DNA from: Gammaproteobacteria bacterium
GTDB lineage: Bacteria > Pseudomonadota > Gammaproteobacteria > Pseudomonadales > Azotimanducaceae_A
Length of the DNA stretch: 64,000 bases
Direction: 5' to 3'
NCBI GenBank assembly: GCA_012960755.1
Contig: DUAT01000072.1
Location: 174,588-238,587, forward strand
The notes under the pieces are model-generated. The model worked only from the letters and a program-made list of their open reading frames with translations, ran no database searches and was not told the origin of the DNA. Shown piece after piece: positions 8,590-17,298 of this stretch. A program made the position numbers and the translations under genes. Within the stretch, counting starts at the first letter, position 1. Every line of letters starts with the position of its first letter.

Positions 8590-8881
8590 ATTACTCCTGG
8601 TTGTAAATTAACTCTGTTCCAAATGGTACTTTCCTAAGATTCCAAAAAACAACTGTTAAAGATTCGTAACGTCAGCGTACTCACCAAGATGTTCCAGCAG
8701 CAGGCGCGTCACGGTCTCTGACGCCTGTTGGGGAACATAGTTTCACACTCTCGTCGAGAACTTCAAACCGATAAGGTCCTCTCACGTATCGTGCATTGGC
8801 TTCGGCAACCTGCCTGCTGATACGACTATTTACAGCCACGAGAACGAACACTCCGAAGATATTATTGCGGCACCTGGACCG
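8590..8881. other. Gap without a convincing gene; upstream of SnoaL-like frame
   Basis: About 290 bp lie between the VOC gene and the recognisable SnoaL-like sequence. The plus frame of the SnoaL gene stays open back to a TAG at 8738-8740 but has no ATG, GTG or TTG before 8939. A reverse-strand frame is also open here for roughly 65 codons but lacks a start and similarity I recognise. I see no RNA gene or terminator. Confidence 0.4.
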
Positions 8882-9250
8882 GAGCAGGAAGCATTAAAGG
8901 TTATCAATGCTTATCAAAATGCATGGAACCTACGTGATTTGGCCACAATGGATGCCACATTTCATTTCCCCCATGTTCGAATCGCCAGCGGAACGATCAA
9001 GGTGCTTGAAGAAAGTGGTTTTAGACCTGTTAACTTTTTTGAACAGTTCGTTGAGAACACCGGCTGGCACTATACCCTCTGGGACTATCGCCGAGTCGTA
9101 CAGAGCACCGATAACAAGGTGCATTTCGCAGTACAGTTCAGCCGATACAGGGAAGACGACAGTTTAATCGGCAACTACCCATCCCTGTGGGTCGTATCGT
9201 TAATCGATGGCAAATGGGGCGTACAGGCTCGCTCGAGTTTTGCACCTTAA
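8882..9250 (+). CDS. SnoaL-like (NTF2-fold) protein, 5' end unresolved
   Basis: The frame reads EALKVINAYQNAWNLRDLAT, then MDATFHFPHVRIASGTIKV, and ends in a strand with SLWVVSLIDGKWGVQARSSF. This is the usual SnoaL/NTF2-like layout: helix with an AWN.RD motif, HFPHVRIASG strand, C-terminal sheet. The first legal start in frame is TTG at 8939, which would delete the first helix. Similarity-like sequence runs back to about 8882, and the open frame to 8741. Either a rare start codon is used or the 5' end has been lost or shifted. Function is unknown; relatives include isomerases, hydratases and binding proteins. Confidence 0.5.
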   Translation, partial: EQEALKVINAYQNAWNLRDLATMDATFHFPHVRIASGTIKVLEESGFRPVNFFEQFVENTGWHYTLWDYRRVVQSTDNKVHFAVQFSRYREDDSLIGNYPSLWVVSLIDGKWGVQARSSFAP

Positions 9251-9261
9251 CCCTTTGCTTC

Positions 9262-10512
9262 TTAACAGATGTAATTGAGTCGCGGGTCATTCGGAAAAAC
9301 CCAGTCGTCACCAATTACCGCGGGCACGCGCAACTCAGGTGGAATGTTGTCAGTGCCGATCATTTTGTCGGCGGACTGGTGCCAGTAATATATCCGTGCT
9401 TCCTGGTAACTAAGCGGTACTCCGCTAAATCCATAGGACTCCACAGATTTTTGGATCCAGGCGCCAAATTCAGTATCTTCTAACAATACCTGAATCAGTT
9501 TCTCACCATCGTTCTCGGTCCACATATCGGGTTTTCGACCTTCACCCCAGTCAGGGGCAAATGTCCAGGTCTCCAGTCGCGACTTGTTAATACCGTTGGG
9601 CCAGAATAATAAGGGTGGTAAAGCGTAGGGACTCAAAGGTGAAACCCAGTTTGGAAAGATTCCATAGGACTGGGTACAGGTGCGACCAATTTCCCCAACT
9701 GTCTCAAATTCTGCCACGTCAGGGTTTCGCTGTTGCATGATGCCTTTCATTTTCTCTGGCCGGGGCGCGATCATTCGCCCATGACCATTCGGATAAAAGC
9801 TGTTTACATTACGTCGATCATCGAGGATAGGTGCGACAGTGGTCGGGTGAATATTCTTAACATGATAAACTTCAGTATTGGCCTCCATGGCGATCTTCCA
9901 ATTGCAGTCAAGGTCAAAAACATGTCTTGCCGCCAGGCGGCATTTGTCGAACTGGAATTCCTTCCACTCGGTGGCAATCGGCCCGAGCCAGTCCATTAAC
10001 GACATTGCATTTTCGTCAAAGTTGACGAAAATCAGATTGCCAAACATTTCACAGCGAACGCTCTTCAGCGAGCGACAGGAAAAATCGAGGTCAGAGAAAT
10101 CTTCCGGATCACGGACGGACAAAAGCTCGCCCTCATGGTTATAAGTCCAACCGTGATACTTGCAGGTTAAGCGAATTTTTTTACCGCTGGATTCTGTCAC
10201 CACAGGTGCGCCGCGATGCCGACAGGTGTTATAGAAAGCATTGATGTTGCCAGTCTCCGAATGAACAACAACAATCGGCTGCCCAGCCTGCTCCCACAGA
10301 ATAAAACAGCCGGGTTCAGGTATTTCATCGATATGGGCGGCGAGCAACCACGACTTACGCCACAGGTGCTGCTTTTCCAACTCAAGGAAGCGTTCATCGG
10401 TGTATCTGCCACCGGGTAAATCAGGCAGTTGAGGAAACTCCGCTGGCGGCGATGTTCGACTCGCCTCGTATTCCATGAGTTTTCTTAAGGTCGCTATTTC
10501 TTGATCGTCCAT
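9262..10512 (-). CDS. Rieske non-heme iron oxygenase, alpha subunit
   Basis: The protein has 416 residues. The Rieske [2Fe-2S] ligands are Cys97, His99, Cys117 and His120 (TCRHRGAPV and CKYHGWTYN). The mononuclear iron region is EANTEVYHVKNIHP, with His217 and His222. The bridging acid at 214 is Glu rather than the Asp of naphthalene dioxygenase, as in some carnitine/choline-type monooxygenases. Such enzymes hydroxylate aromatic or quaternary-amine substrates and need a reductase, which is not encoded nearby. It is the last gene of a reverse-strand group after enoyl-CoA hydratase, acyl-CoA dehydrogenase and GST. The substrate is not readable. Confidence 0.85.
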   Translation of the reverse strand: MDDQEIATLRKLMEYEASRTSPPAEFPQLPDLPGGRYTDERFLELEKQHLWRKSWLLAAHIDEIPEPGCFILWEQAGQPIVVVHSETGNINAFYNTCRHRGAPVVTESSGKKIRLTCKYHGWTYNHEGELLSVRDPEDFSDLDFSCRSLKSVRCEMFGNLIFVNFDENAMSLMDWLGPIATEWKEFQFDKCRLAARHVFDLDCNWKIAMEANTEVYHVKNIHPTTVAPILDDRRNVNSFYPNGHGRMIAPRPEKMKGIMQQRNPDVAEFETVGEIGRTCTQSYGIFPNWVSPLSPYALPPLLFWPNGINKSRLETWTFAPDWGEGRKPDMWTENDGEKLIQVLLEDTEFGAWIQKSVESYGFSGVPLSYQEARIYYWHQSADKMIGTDNIPPELRVPAVIGDDWVFPNDPRLNYIC

Positions 10513-10558
10513 ACTGTTTCCGATTCAATCAAACACGCGTCTGGCTACACCTGAAACG

Positions 10559-11176
10559 CTATACCTGAAGCGCTAGAACTTTTTTCACCACGGGAATCTC
10601 AAGCATCCGGTTTCTGTGCTCAAGTACTTTTGGAAACCGGGTCGGGTCGACCCTGTCTGCTTCTAACCATTGCGCGATCGTAAAAAGATAAATGTCTGCG
10701 ATGCTGTATTCTTCCCCCATCACCCAGGGTCCTTTGAACATTTCGCTCTCAATCAATGCAAAAGAATCGCCAACGACCTGGGGCATCTTTCGTTTCATCT
10801 CACTGATGGCAGCTTCATCATCAACCCATCGGTAGCCTCTCACACCATGCGCATGTGCCACGTGCACGGTGGAGCTGAGGTAGGCATTGAATGAATGTAT
10901 GCGTGACATCGCGAAGGCGTCGTCCAAAGGTGCAAGTTTAGCTGCCGGACAGGTCTGGCTGATGAACATCAATATCGCCGGGTTTTCGGTCAAAATCCCG
11001 CGCTCTGTTACCAGCGCTGGCACCCTGCCTTTCGGATTGATCGCCAGGTACTTATCCTGCCGCTGCTCGTCGGTTTCAAAGCCAACGCGAACCGGTTCAT
11101 AGTCTGCACCTGCCTGTTCCAGCGCAATATGTGACGCCACGGAACATGAATTTGGAAAATAGTAGAACTTGTACAC
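10559..11176 (-). CDS. Glutathione S-transferase (beta-class-like)
   Basis: The 205-residue protein has an N-terminal thioredoxin-fold domain (MYKFYYFPNSCSVASHIALE) with a Ser-Cys-Ser active-site region matching the catalytic Cys of bacterial beta-class GSTs. The cis-Pro motif NPKGRVPAL and the TENPAILMFI glutathione-binding segment follow. The C-terminal all-helical domain includes the N-capping SIADIYLFTIAQW motif. It lies 21 bp after the acyl-CoA dehydrogenase and 46 bp before the Rieske gene, so it likely serves the same pathway, perhaps detoxifying or isomerising an intermediate. That role is inference. Confidence 0.85.
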   Translation of the reverse strand: MYKFYYFPNSCSVASHIALEQAGADYEPVRVGFETDEQRQDKYLAINPKGRVPALVTERGILTENPAILMFISQTCPAAKLAPLDDAFAMSRIHSFNAYLSSTVHVAHAHGVRGYRWVDDEAAISEMKRKMPQVVGDSFALIESEMFKGPWVMGEEYSIADIYLFTIAQWLEADRVDPTRFPKVLEHRNRMLEIPVVKKVLALQV

Positions 11177-11196
11177 CGATGCTCCCCTTCTCAGTC

Positions 11197-12369
11197 CTAG
11201 TCCGGTAAACCCAGCACCCTTTTGCTGATGATGTTCATCTGAACTTCGTTAGTACCCCCATAAATAGTCACTGCCCGATCACGAAGCCAGCCCCGGGTGG
11301 CGTCCAGTTCGTCGGCAGTAAAACTGTCACCTTCCCAGCCGAGACCCGATGAACCACGAAGTTCTGATTTCAACGCCGAGCCTTCCTTTGACAATGTGGA
11401 ACCGACGAGCTTGAATATTGAAGTGGTAGCACCCGGTGCCTTGCCTGATCTGCTCTCTTCAAACACCCGCTGAACCGTTAGCTGCAATGATTTTTCCATC
11501 ATCGTCTGTTGGGTGATTTTATCCCTGACACCGGCATCTACGACTTTACCGTCAGATTCTCCCAGGTACATTTTTGCAATATCGGCATAGGCGTTAACCG
11601 GTTTGCCTTTTTTCTTCGATCGTACAGGCGATGCAGAGCGTTCGTATTGCAACAGGCGTTTACCCACGGTCCAACCCTTGTTGAGCTCACCCACCAGGTC
11701 GTCACGCTGGGCCAGCGCATCGTCAAAAAAGGTCTCACAGAATGGTGATGAACCGGAAATCAGTTGAATCGGTTTTACACTCACCCCGGGTTGATCCATT
11801 GGCAACAACACGAAACTGATTCCATCGTGTTTTGCTGCATCTGGATCTGTTCTTACCAGGGCAAACATCCAATTTGCATGTTGCGCCCCGGAGGTCCAGA
11901 TCTTCTGCCCATTAATCACGAAATGATCACCTTCCATGACGGCTTTGGTTTGCAAACTGGCAAGATCGGAGCCTGAACCGGGTTCACTGTATCCCTGGCA
12001 CCATCTGACTTCACCCGTCACAATCTTTGGCAGATGGCGCTGTTTTTGTTCTTCAGTGCCAAATTCGAGCAAGGTCGGACCAATCATGGACAGCCCCATA
12101 CCTGCAGCGGCAGGCAATGCCTTGATCGCTGCCATTTCTTCCTGGAGGACCCGGTTGGTGTCATAATCCAATCCACCGCCGCCGTATTCTTCTGGCCATG
12201 TTGGCGCAGTCCAGCCCCGTTCGGCGATACGATCAAGCCACAGTTTTGCATCAGGAGTATTGTAGATCTCAAACGCATCTTCAAAATGCACTGCCCTGTT
12301 GCGCATGCTTTCAGGGCAGTTTGCAGCCAGCCACTCCCGGGTGTCGCTGCGAAAAGTCTCCAGGTCCAT
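11197..12369 (-). CDS. Acyl-CoA dehydrogenase
   Basis: The protein has 390 residues with the acyl-CoA dehydrogenase layout. The FAD/substrate signature CQGYSEPGSGSDLASLQTKA is followed by GQKIWTSGAQHANW, and the protein ends with AVTIYGGTNEVQMNIISKRV. It oxidises an acyl-CoA to the enoyl-CoA, passing electrons to ETF. I place the start at the second of two adjacent ATGs (12369), which has GGGGA 6 bp upstream; a frame extending to 12528 is unlikely. It is 109 bp downstream of the enoyl-CoA hydratase gene, giving consecutive beta-oxidation steps in one operon. Chain length or ring specificity is not readable. Confidence 0.85.
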   Translation of the reverse strand: MDLETFRSDTREWLAANCPESMRNRAVHFEDAFEIYNTPDAKLWLDRIAERGWTAPTWPEEYGGGGLDYDTNRVLQEEMAAIKALPAAAGMGLSMIGPTLLEFGTEEQKQRHLPKIVTGEVRWCQGYSEPGSGSDLASLQTKAVMEGDHFVINGQKIWTSGAQHANWMFALVRTDPDAAKHDGISFVLLPMDQPGVSVKPIQLISGSSPFCETFFDDALAQRDDLVGELNKGWTVGKRLLQYERSASPVRSKKKGKPVNAYADIAKMYLGESDGKVVDAGVRDKITQQTMMEKSLQLTVQRVFEESRSGKAPGATTSIFKLVGSTLSKEGSALKSELRGSSGLGWEGDSFTADELDATRGWLRDRAVTIYGGTNEVQMNIISKRVLGLPD

Positions 12370-12478
12370 CATTATTCCCCACTTATCTCTTTTGTATTTA
12401 CGTGTTCCGTGATTAAACGCCATATGGCAGTTTGATGTAAACAAACTATCGGCTATTGCCGGTACCGGCATCAGTCTC

Positions 12479-13231
12479 CTACCTGTTCGGCCATTCTGCC
12501 TCGCGTTTCTCCAGAAAGACCTTGCCACCTTCTTTTCGATCCTCGGAGTTCATAACACGGGTTTGTACATAGTCGGTAATGTGGTCAACTGCGGCATAGT
12601 CCAGTGATGAGGCGCGAACCATGGATTCTTTCATCCCCTGCACGGCAACCGGACTGAGCTGGCAGAACCGGTCCGCGATTTTTTCTGCTTCTGCCATCAA
12701 CTGGTCCGCCGGAACAATTTTGTTGATCATGCCAACGTCGTACGCACGCTGTGCACTAACGCGCTCTGCCAACAGCAGTAATTCCGACGCAATCGCCCAG
12801 GGCATTATTTTAGGAAACCACGCGCAGGGAATTGTGGCGATACCCCATTGTGGTTCCGGCAACCAAAAAGATGTGTCTTGCGTCGCAATCCTGATATCCG
12901 TATCAAGCGCAATCCACATGCCATAACCCACCACATGACTATGGAGTGCAGAAATAATGGGCTTGTAGACCTTCTGGGTCTGGGTGATATCAGGAAAATC
13001 GCCCGTGTAGCTGTACTTCTCCGGCGCACCACCGGAAAGATCAGCACCAGCACTGAAACAGCGACCATTGCCGGATAATATCGCCACTCTCAGTTCATCG
13101 TCATCGCGAAAATCCACCCATGTTTCAGCCAATTCCCGGTGCATCACATCATTCATGGCATTGAGTTTTTCAGGCCGGTTCAGGGTCACATAGGCAACCT
13201 GGCCTTTTTTCTCGTAAGTGATAGTCTCCAT
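12479..13231 (-). CDS. Enoyl-CoA hydratase/isomerase (crotonase family)
   Basis: The 250-residue protein shows the crotonase fold: YVTLNRPEKLNAM at the N-terminus, the oxyanion-hole segment GNGRCFSAGADLSGG, and VVGYGMWIALDTDIRIAT. LPEPQWGIATI follows, where the Glu is the likely catalytic residue. The start at 13231 is fixed by AAGGGAA about 6 bp upstream. It is the first gene of the reverse-strand catabolic set (ECH, acyl-CoA dehydrogenase, GST, Rieske). Crotonase members also include isomerases and hydrolases, so 'hydratase' is the likeliest but not the only reading. Confidence 0.85.
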   Translation of the reverse strand: METITYEKKGQVAYVTLNRPEKLNAMNDVMHRELAETWVDFRDDDELRVAILSGNGRCFSAGADLSGGAPEKYSYTGDFPDITQTQKVYKPIISALHSHVVGYGMWIALDTDIRIATQDTSFWLPEPQWGIATIPCAWFPKIMPWAIASELLLLAERVSAQRAYDVGMINKIVPADQLMAEAEKIADRFCQLSPVAVQGMKESMVRASSLDYAAVDHITDYVQTRVMNSEDRKEGGKVFLEKREAEWPNR

Positions 13232-13345
13232 CGGTATTCCCTTAAATTTCCTGATTCTTCCAAGTCTATCAACTAATCGATGGGTTGCGCGAAGAAAGCC
13301 ACTCACCGGGGCTATCAAGCAGGATTGGGAACAATTCTGTCTCTA

Positions 13346-13389
13346 TTGACTAATATCAATACTTACCCGACCGCTAAGGCGCATACTAT
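13346..13389 (+). promoter_or_regulatory. FNR/Anr box and promoter of the first usp gene
   Basis: TTGAC-TAAT-ATCAA at 13346-13359 matches the FNR/Anr consensus TTGAT-N4-ATCAA at 9 of 10 positions. A -10-like TACTAT lies at 13384-13389, which puts the box centre about 42 bp before the expected start of transcription. This is the class II position where FNR activates. The coding start follows at 13416. The match is seen directly; activation under low oxygen is inferred from the spacing. Confidence 0.65.
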
Positions 13390-13415
13390 GAAAAATAGCC
13401 GAAGGGAGAGCAGCT

Positions 13416-14306
13416 ATGCTTGGTGTAGACAGGATTTTGGTAGCGATTGACCATACAGAAGGCGCGATCGTCGTACTCGAAAAAGCACTGGCACTGGCCA
13501 CGGCTTCGAACGCCGCACTCGAGGTAGTTCATGTTATTTACGAAGGGATAGTGGATATCCCGGTTAAGCAGGTCGAAAACAATCAGGAACTCAAGACTTT
13601 CCTGATGCAGTCGGCTGAAACCTGGCTGGAAGATCAGCTGGACCCGATTCGAAACAAGGTTAAATCACTTGAATCTGCAACCATCTGGAACAAGGATAAA
13701 TGGCACGGCATTCTCGCTGCAGCTGAAGAAAGCCGGGCAGACCTGATCATTAAAGGCGCGGACCGGGCTGACGAATTTGGAGTCAAGATTCGAACACCAC
13801 AGGACTGGAATTTACTCCGGCATTCAGAAATTCCGGTCATGCTGGTAAAAGATGTTGCCTGGGTATCAAGTCCGACCATAATCGCTGCGGTTGATGCCCT
13901 TAACGAAGATCAATTTGCTCTCAGCAAACGGGTCCTGGTTGAAGCTGCACATCTGGCCTCGATCCTGGAAGGTGAACTGACCATCGTGGTTGCCTATCCA
14001 CTGGTTGAAGCCTGGGCGGAACCCACCGCCATTATGCTGGACTTTGAGAAACTTCAGGCTGAAATCGAACAAGAAATAAAAATCAGCATGAACAGACTCG
14101 TTAAAGAATCAAATGTCGATTACAAGTACCTGCAGATATCAGAAGGCGGCCCGGCCATGCGAATCAGGGATAGCATTGAAGACAGCCAGGCAGAGCTTCT
14201 TGTTATGGGTACGGTGGGTCGATCCGGGGTAAAGAGTTTCGTCATTGGTAACACCTCGGAAACGATTCTTACACATACACATTGCGATGTAGTCGTGCTT
14301 CGATAG
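13416..14306 (+). CDS. Tandem universal stress protein (UspE-like)
   Basis: The 296-residue protein consists of two Usp domains (about 1-150 and 150-296). The second ends with the nucleotide-binding motif GTVGRSGVKSFVIGNTSE (G-2x-G-9x-GN), so it may bind ATP. The first begins DRILVAIDHTEGAIVVLEKA and ends IPVMLVKDVAW. AGGGAGAG precedes the ATG at 13416. A strong FNR box lies 57 bp upstream of the start. In Pseudomonas, Anr controls several usp genes needed for anaerobic survival. A second tandem Usp gene lies at 18753 in the same island. Confidence 0.85.
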   Translation: MLGVDRILVAIDHTEGAIVVLEKALALATASNAALEVVHVIYEGIVDIPVKQVENNQELKTFLMQSAETWLEDQLDPIRNKVKSLESATIWNKDKWHGILAAAEESRADLIIKGADRADEFGVKIRTPQDWNLLRHSEIPVMLVKDVAWVSSPTIIAAVDALNEDQFALSKRVLVEAAHLASILEGELTIVVAYPLVEAWAEPTAIMLDFEKLQAEIEQEIKISMNRLVKESNVDYKYLQISEGGPAMRIRDSIEDSQAELLVMGTVGRSGVKSFVIGNTSETILTHTHCDVVVLR

Positions 14307-14331
14307 ATCAAATCTGGAACCAATCGTGGCA

Positions 14332-14934
14332 ATGACAATGGAAAAACACTTATCCATTCTTTGTCTTACTCTTTGTCTAGTCGCAGGCTTAACGGCTTGT
14401 GGCAGTGACCCACTGAAAGACTATGATCCTGCGACACCAACTACACTACACGATCTCTCAGTGGAAGACAGCGGCTACCCACCGGTCCAGGTCTAAAGGG
14501 GAAAATATCTCGCTGAACTACTGGCTTGCGGCACCTGCCACACCGATGGAGCGTTAATTGGTGAACCTGATATTCAGCGCATTTTTGCGGGTTCCGGCAT
14601 TGGCATTGCCTATTCCAACCCCTTAACCGAAAAAAACCCCGGTGTCGTTTATCCCGCCAATATCACCAACGACATTGAAACCGGTCTTGGCAAATGGGAA
14701 GACGATGAGATTGTAGAGGTGATCCGTACTGGTATCGACAATCATGGTCGCCGTCATCTGTCTGTGATGCCCTGGCCGGGTTATTCAAGGATGACCAATG
14801 AAGATGCCACCGCAATTGTCGCGTTTTTGCGCAGCCTGAAAGTCGTAAGATATAAAGTCCCTGACAATGTCATCCCAGGGGAAAAAGCTACGGCTCCTTT
14901 CGTTCATTTTGGCGTGTACCGAAGTAAACGCTGA
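14332..14934 (+). pseudogene. Lipoprotein c-type cytochrome gene interrupted by TAA
   Basis: Reading from ATG 14332 gives a lipoprotein signal ending LVAGLTAC and then about 30 residues. An in-frame TAA at 14494-14496 follows. The same frame continues without interruption through YLAELLACGTCHTDG (heme-binding CGTCH), an axial-Met region (SVMPWPGY), and on to TGA at 14934. The stop falls just before the RGKYLAELLACGTCH helix, where related cytochromes commonly have Glu or Gln, so CAA to TAA is a simple explanation. If intact it would be a membrane-anchored monoheme electron carrier. As read, only a short peptide lacking heme is made. It sits just before the damaged ftsH. Confidence 0.75.
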
Positions 14935-14950
14935 GGCGTACAAGATTCTT

Positions 14951-16779
14951 GTGGCTAATGATAAGAAACCAAACGAAGACCAAACGCCGAAGCAGTTGCC
15001 CAATCTGTGGCTAAATGCACTTATCTGGTTTCTATTTGCGATAGCGATTTCCTTTTTCTTACGACAGGGCGATGGCCCTGATGAAATCCCTTATTCCCAG
15101 TTCAAACAAGAGATACGCGATAGTCAGATCGAATCTATTACACTTCGTGGTAACGAGATCATTGGCGTGTATCGGTCACTGGAACTGGGGAAGGAAAAAA
15201 TATTCACCACAACCCTGCCTGCTATTGCAGACGCTGATCTCATTCCATTGCTCGAAGAAAAAAAGGTGGTCGTTAAGGTCCAGTCAACCGAAACGTCACC
15301 GTTGCTTACATTTCTAATCAATGTTATTCCGTGGATCTTCCTGATTGGACTTTTCCTGGCAAGCCGACGGTTTTTGGGAAAGCAGTTTCTACCGGGCGGC
15401 GGCGGCTTCACGAAATCCAGGGCAAAACTCGCTCAAGCAGACGACATCCACACCCGCTATAGCGATATTGCCGGGCTCAAAGGTGCCAAAGATGACCTTC
15501 GGGAAGTCATTGAATATCTGAAAAATCCTGAAAAGTACGAGAAACTGGGAGCGAAAATCCCGAAAGGCATACTGCTGATGGGGCCACCCGGTACAGGTAA
15601 GACCATGTTGGCCAAAGCCACAGCCGGTGAAGCTGGTGTACCCTTTTTTAGTATCACCGGTTCAGAATTTGTGGAAATGTTCGTCGGGGTGGGCGCTTCA
15701 AGAGTCAGGGATATGTTTCTACAGGCTCGTAATGCTGCACCCTCACTGATATTCATCGATGAAATAGACTCCGTTGGCCGGACCCGTAGCGGTGTGTCAG
15801 GTATGAACAACGACGAGAGCGAGCAGACCCTGAATCAAATTCTCGCAGAAATGGACGGTTTCAAGGAGGAAGAAACCGTGGTTGTACTCGCCGCGACGAA
15901 TCGGCCGGATGTGTTAGATCCGGCGCTACTCAGACCCGGTCGATTTGATCGCAAGGTCGTGCTGGAATTACCTCAAAAACAGGCACGTGAAGCGATTCTC
16001 AAGGTCCATACACGCAAGGTACCGATTGCGGATGACGTTGACCTTGAAAGCATCGCCCTCGGCACCGTCGGGTTTTCAGGGGCTGATCTGGCCAACCTGG
16101 TCAATGAGGCAGCATTACTGGCGGCTCGACAGGAGGTGGAGGTCGTTTCACACTCGGAATTCGAGCAGGCAAGGGACAAGATCATCCTTGGTGAACGCAG
16201 GGAGGCGCTATTCTCAGAGGAAGAGAAGCGCAGGACCGCTTATCACGAGGCAGGTCACGCACTTACCGCCTTCTATATGCCTCACGCAGATACGCTCAGA
16301 AAGATCACAATAATACCCAGGGGCAGGGCGCTGGGTATGACCGAACAGGCACCCGCTGAAGATATGTGAATTTCAGCCAACACTACCTTGAAGACAGGCT
16401 GGCAATCCTGTTGGGTGGTCGAGCCGCAGAGAACCTGGTTTTTCAGGAAGTCAGTTCCGGTGCGGCCAACGACCTGAAAGAAGCCACACACCTCGCACGT
16501 CATATGATCTCGGAGTGGGGGATGAATGAGAATCTGGGCCCGATCACATTTAGTGAGAGCGAACAAAACTTCCTCGGCAGAGAATTCACGCCCTCACGGG
16601 AGATCAGCGACCACACGGCTGAGATGATCGATGATGAGGTAGCGAAATTAATTCAGACCAGCGAGAACAGGGCAATTGAGGTGTAAAAACTACATCGCAG
16701 CAAGCTGGATGACCTGGCGAACGCACTACTGGAGCACGAATCCCTGAATGCCGACAGCATCAAAACATTACTTACCTAA
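14951..16779 (+). pseudogene. ftsH: FtsH-type AAA+ zinc protease gene with frameshift and internal stop
   Basis: Reading from GTG 14951 gives two membrane segments ([36 protein letters not shown]) and the AAA+ module: Walker [14 protein letters not shown], Walker [12 protein letters not shown] and [12 protein letters not shown]. The zinc motif [11 protein letters not shown] follows. The frame ends at TGA 16367-16369. The rest of the protease domain (LEDRLAILLGGRAAENLVFQ, GAANDLKEATHLARHM) continues one frame over from about 16366, is stopped by TAA 16684-16686, then reads on to TAA 16777-16779. The truncated product lacks the third zinc ligand (Asp in GAANDLKEAT), so it could not work as a normal protease. 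This is probably a second, decaying ftsH copy. Confidence 0.8.
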
Positions 16780-16794
16780 ATAGTCCTGGGTACC

Positions 16795-17232
16795 TCACTT
16801 GTACTTGTAGTGATCCGGTACCCATACCTCGTACTTGGATTGCAGAAAAGCAACCATGTCGATCAGCTCCTGTACCGACATGACTTCATTGTAGCTTCTC
16901 ATCTTCGACTCACCGGAGTCAGTCATGGTGGACGGATCGTGAAGTCTCGACATTTTGTGTGACGGGTTGATAATCGAAGTCACCAGATCGCCATAGGTTT
17001 TCACATGGGTGGTCTCACCACCCAATTTAACGTGAATCTCGCCTTCACTTGCTGCGCCGTTCCAGGCCACGTCATCAACACTATGACAATCGTTACACTG
17101 CAATAGTATAAAGGTGGCCTTCCCGCTTTCGACACTGCCTTCCGGCAAATTGAATCCCTGGCTCTGGAAGTTACAAGCCCCGAGAAGGAACGTCCCGAAA
17201 AATAGTAATATAAGCGTGCGTGCTCTTTTCAC
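16795..17232 (-). CDS. Lipoprotein c-type cytochrome
   Basis: The product has 145 residues. A lipobox (LFFGTFLLGAC) directs lipid attachment. One heme motif LLQCNDCHSVD lies about 40 residues on, and Met residues near SHKMSRL or SKMRSYNEVM could be the axial ligand. The GTG at 17232 has GGAG 8 bp upstream and is a better start than the GTG at 17241. It faces the broken ftsH and lies 66 bp after hsp20. In context (cbb3 oxidase, another cytochrome lipoprotein) it could be a periplasmic electron carrier or a quality-control sensor. Partner unknown. Confidence 0.75.
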   Translation of the reverse strand: MKRARTLILLFFGTFLLGACNFQSQGFNLPEGSVESGKATFILLQCNDCHSVDDVAWNGAASEGEIHVKLGGETTHVKTYGDLVTSIINPSHKMSRLHDPSTMTDSGESKMRSYNEVMSVQELIDMVAFLQSKYEVWVPDHYKYK

Positions 17233-17298
17233 GATCAGCACTCCATGTGTTGCAGGTCATTTCACTAACAATACATCGCGGCCATCAACGGGTCAAAA

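Noticed and set aside
16364..16370. Programmed frameshift in ftsH
   Set aside because: No slippery heptamer or stimulatory stem is visible, and a second stop follows downstream, so decay or error is more likely.
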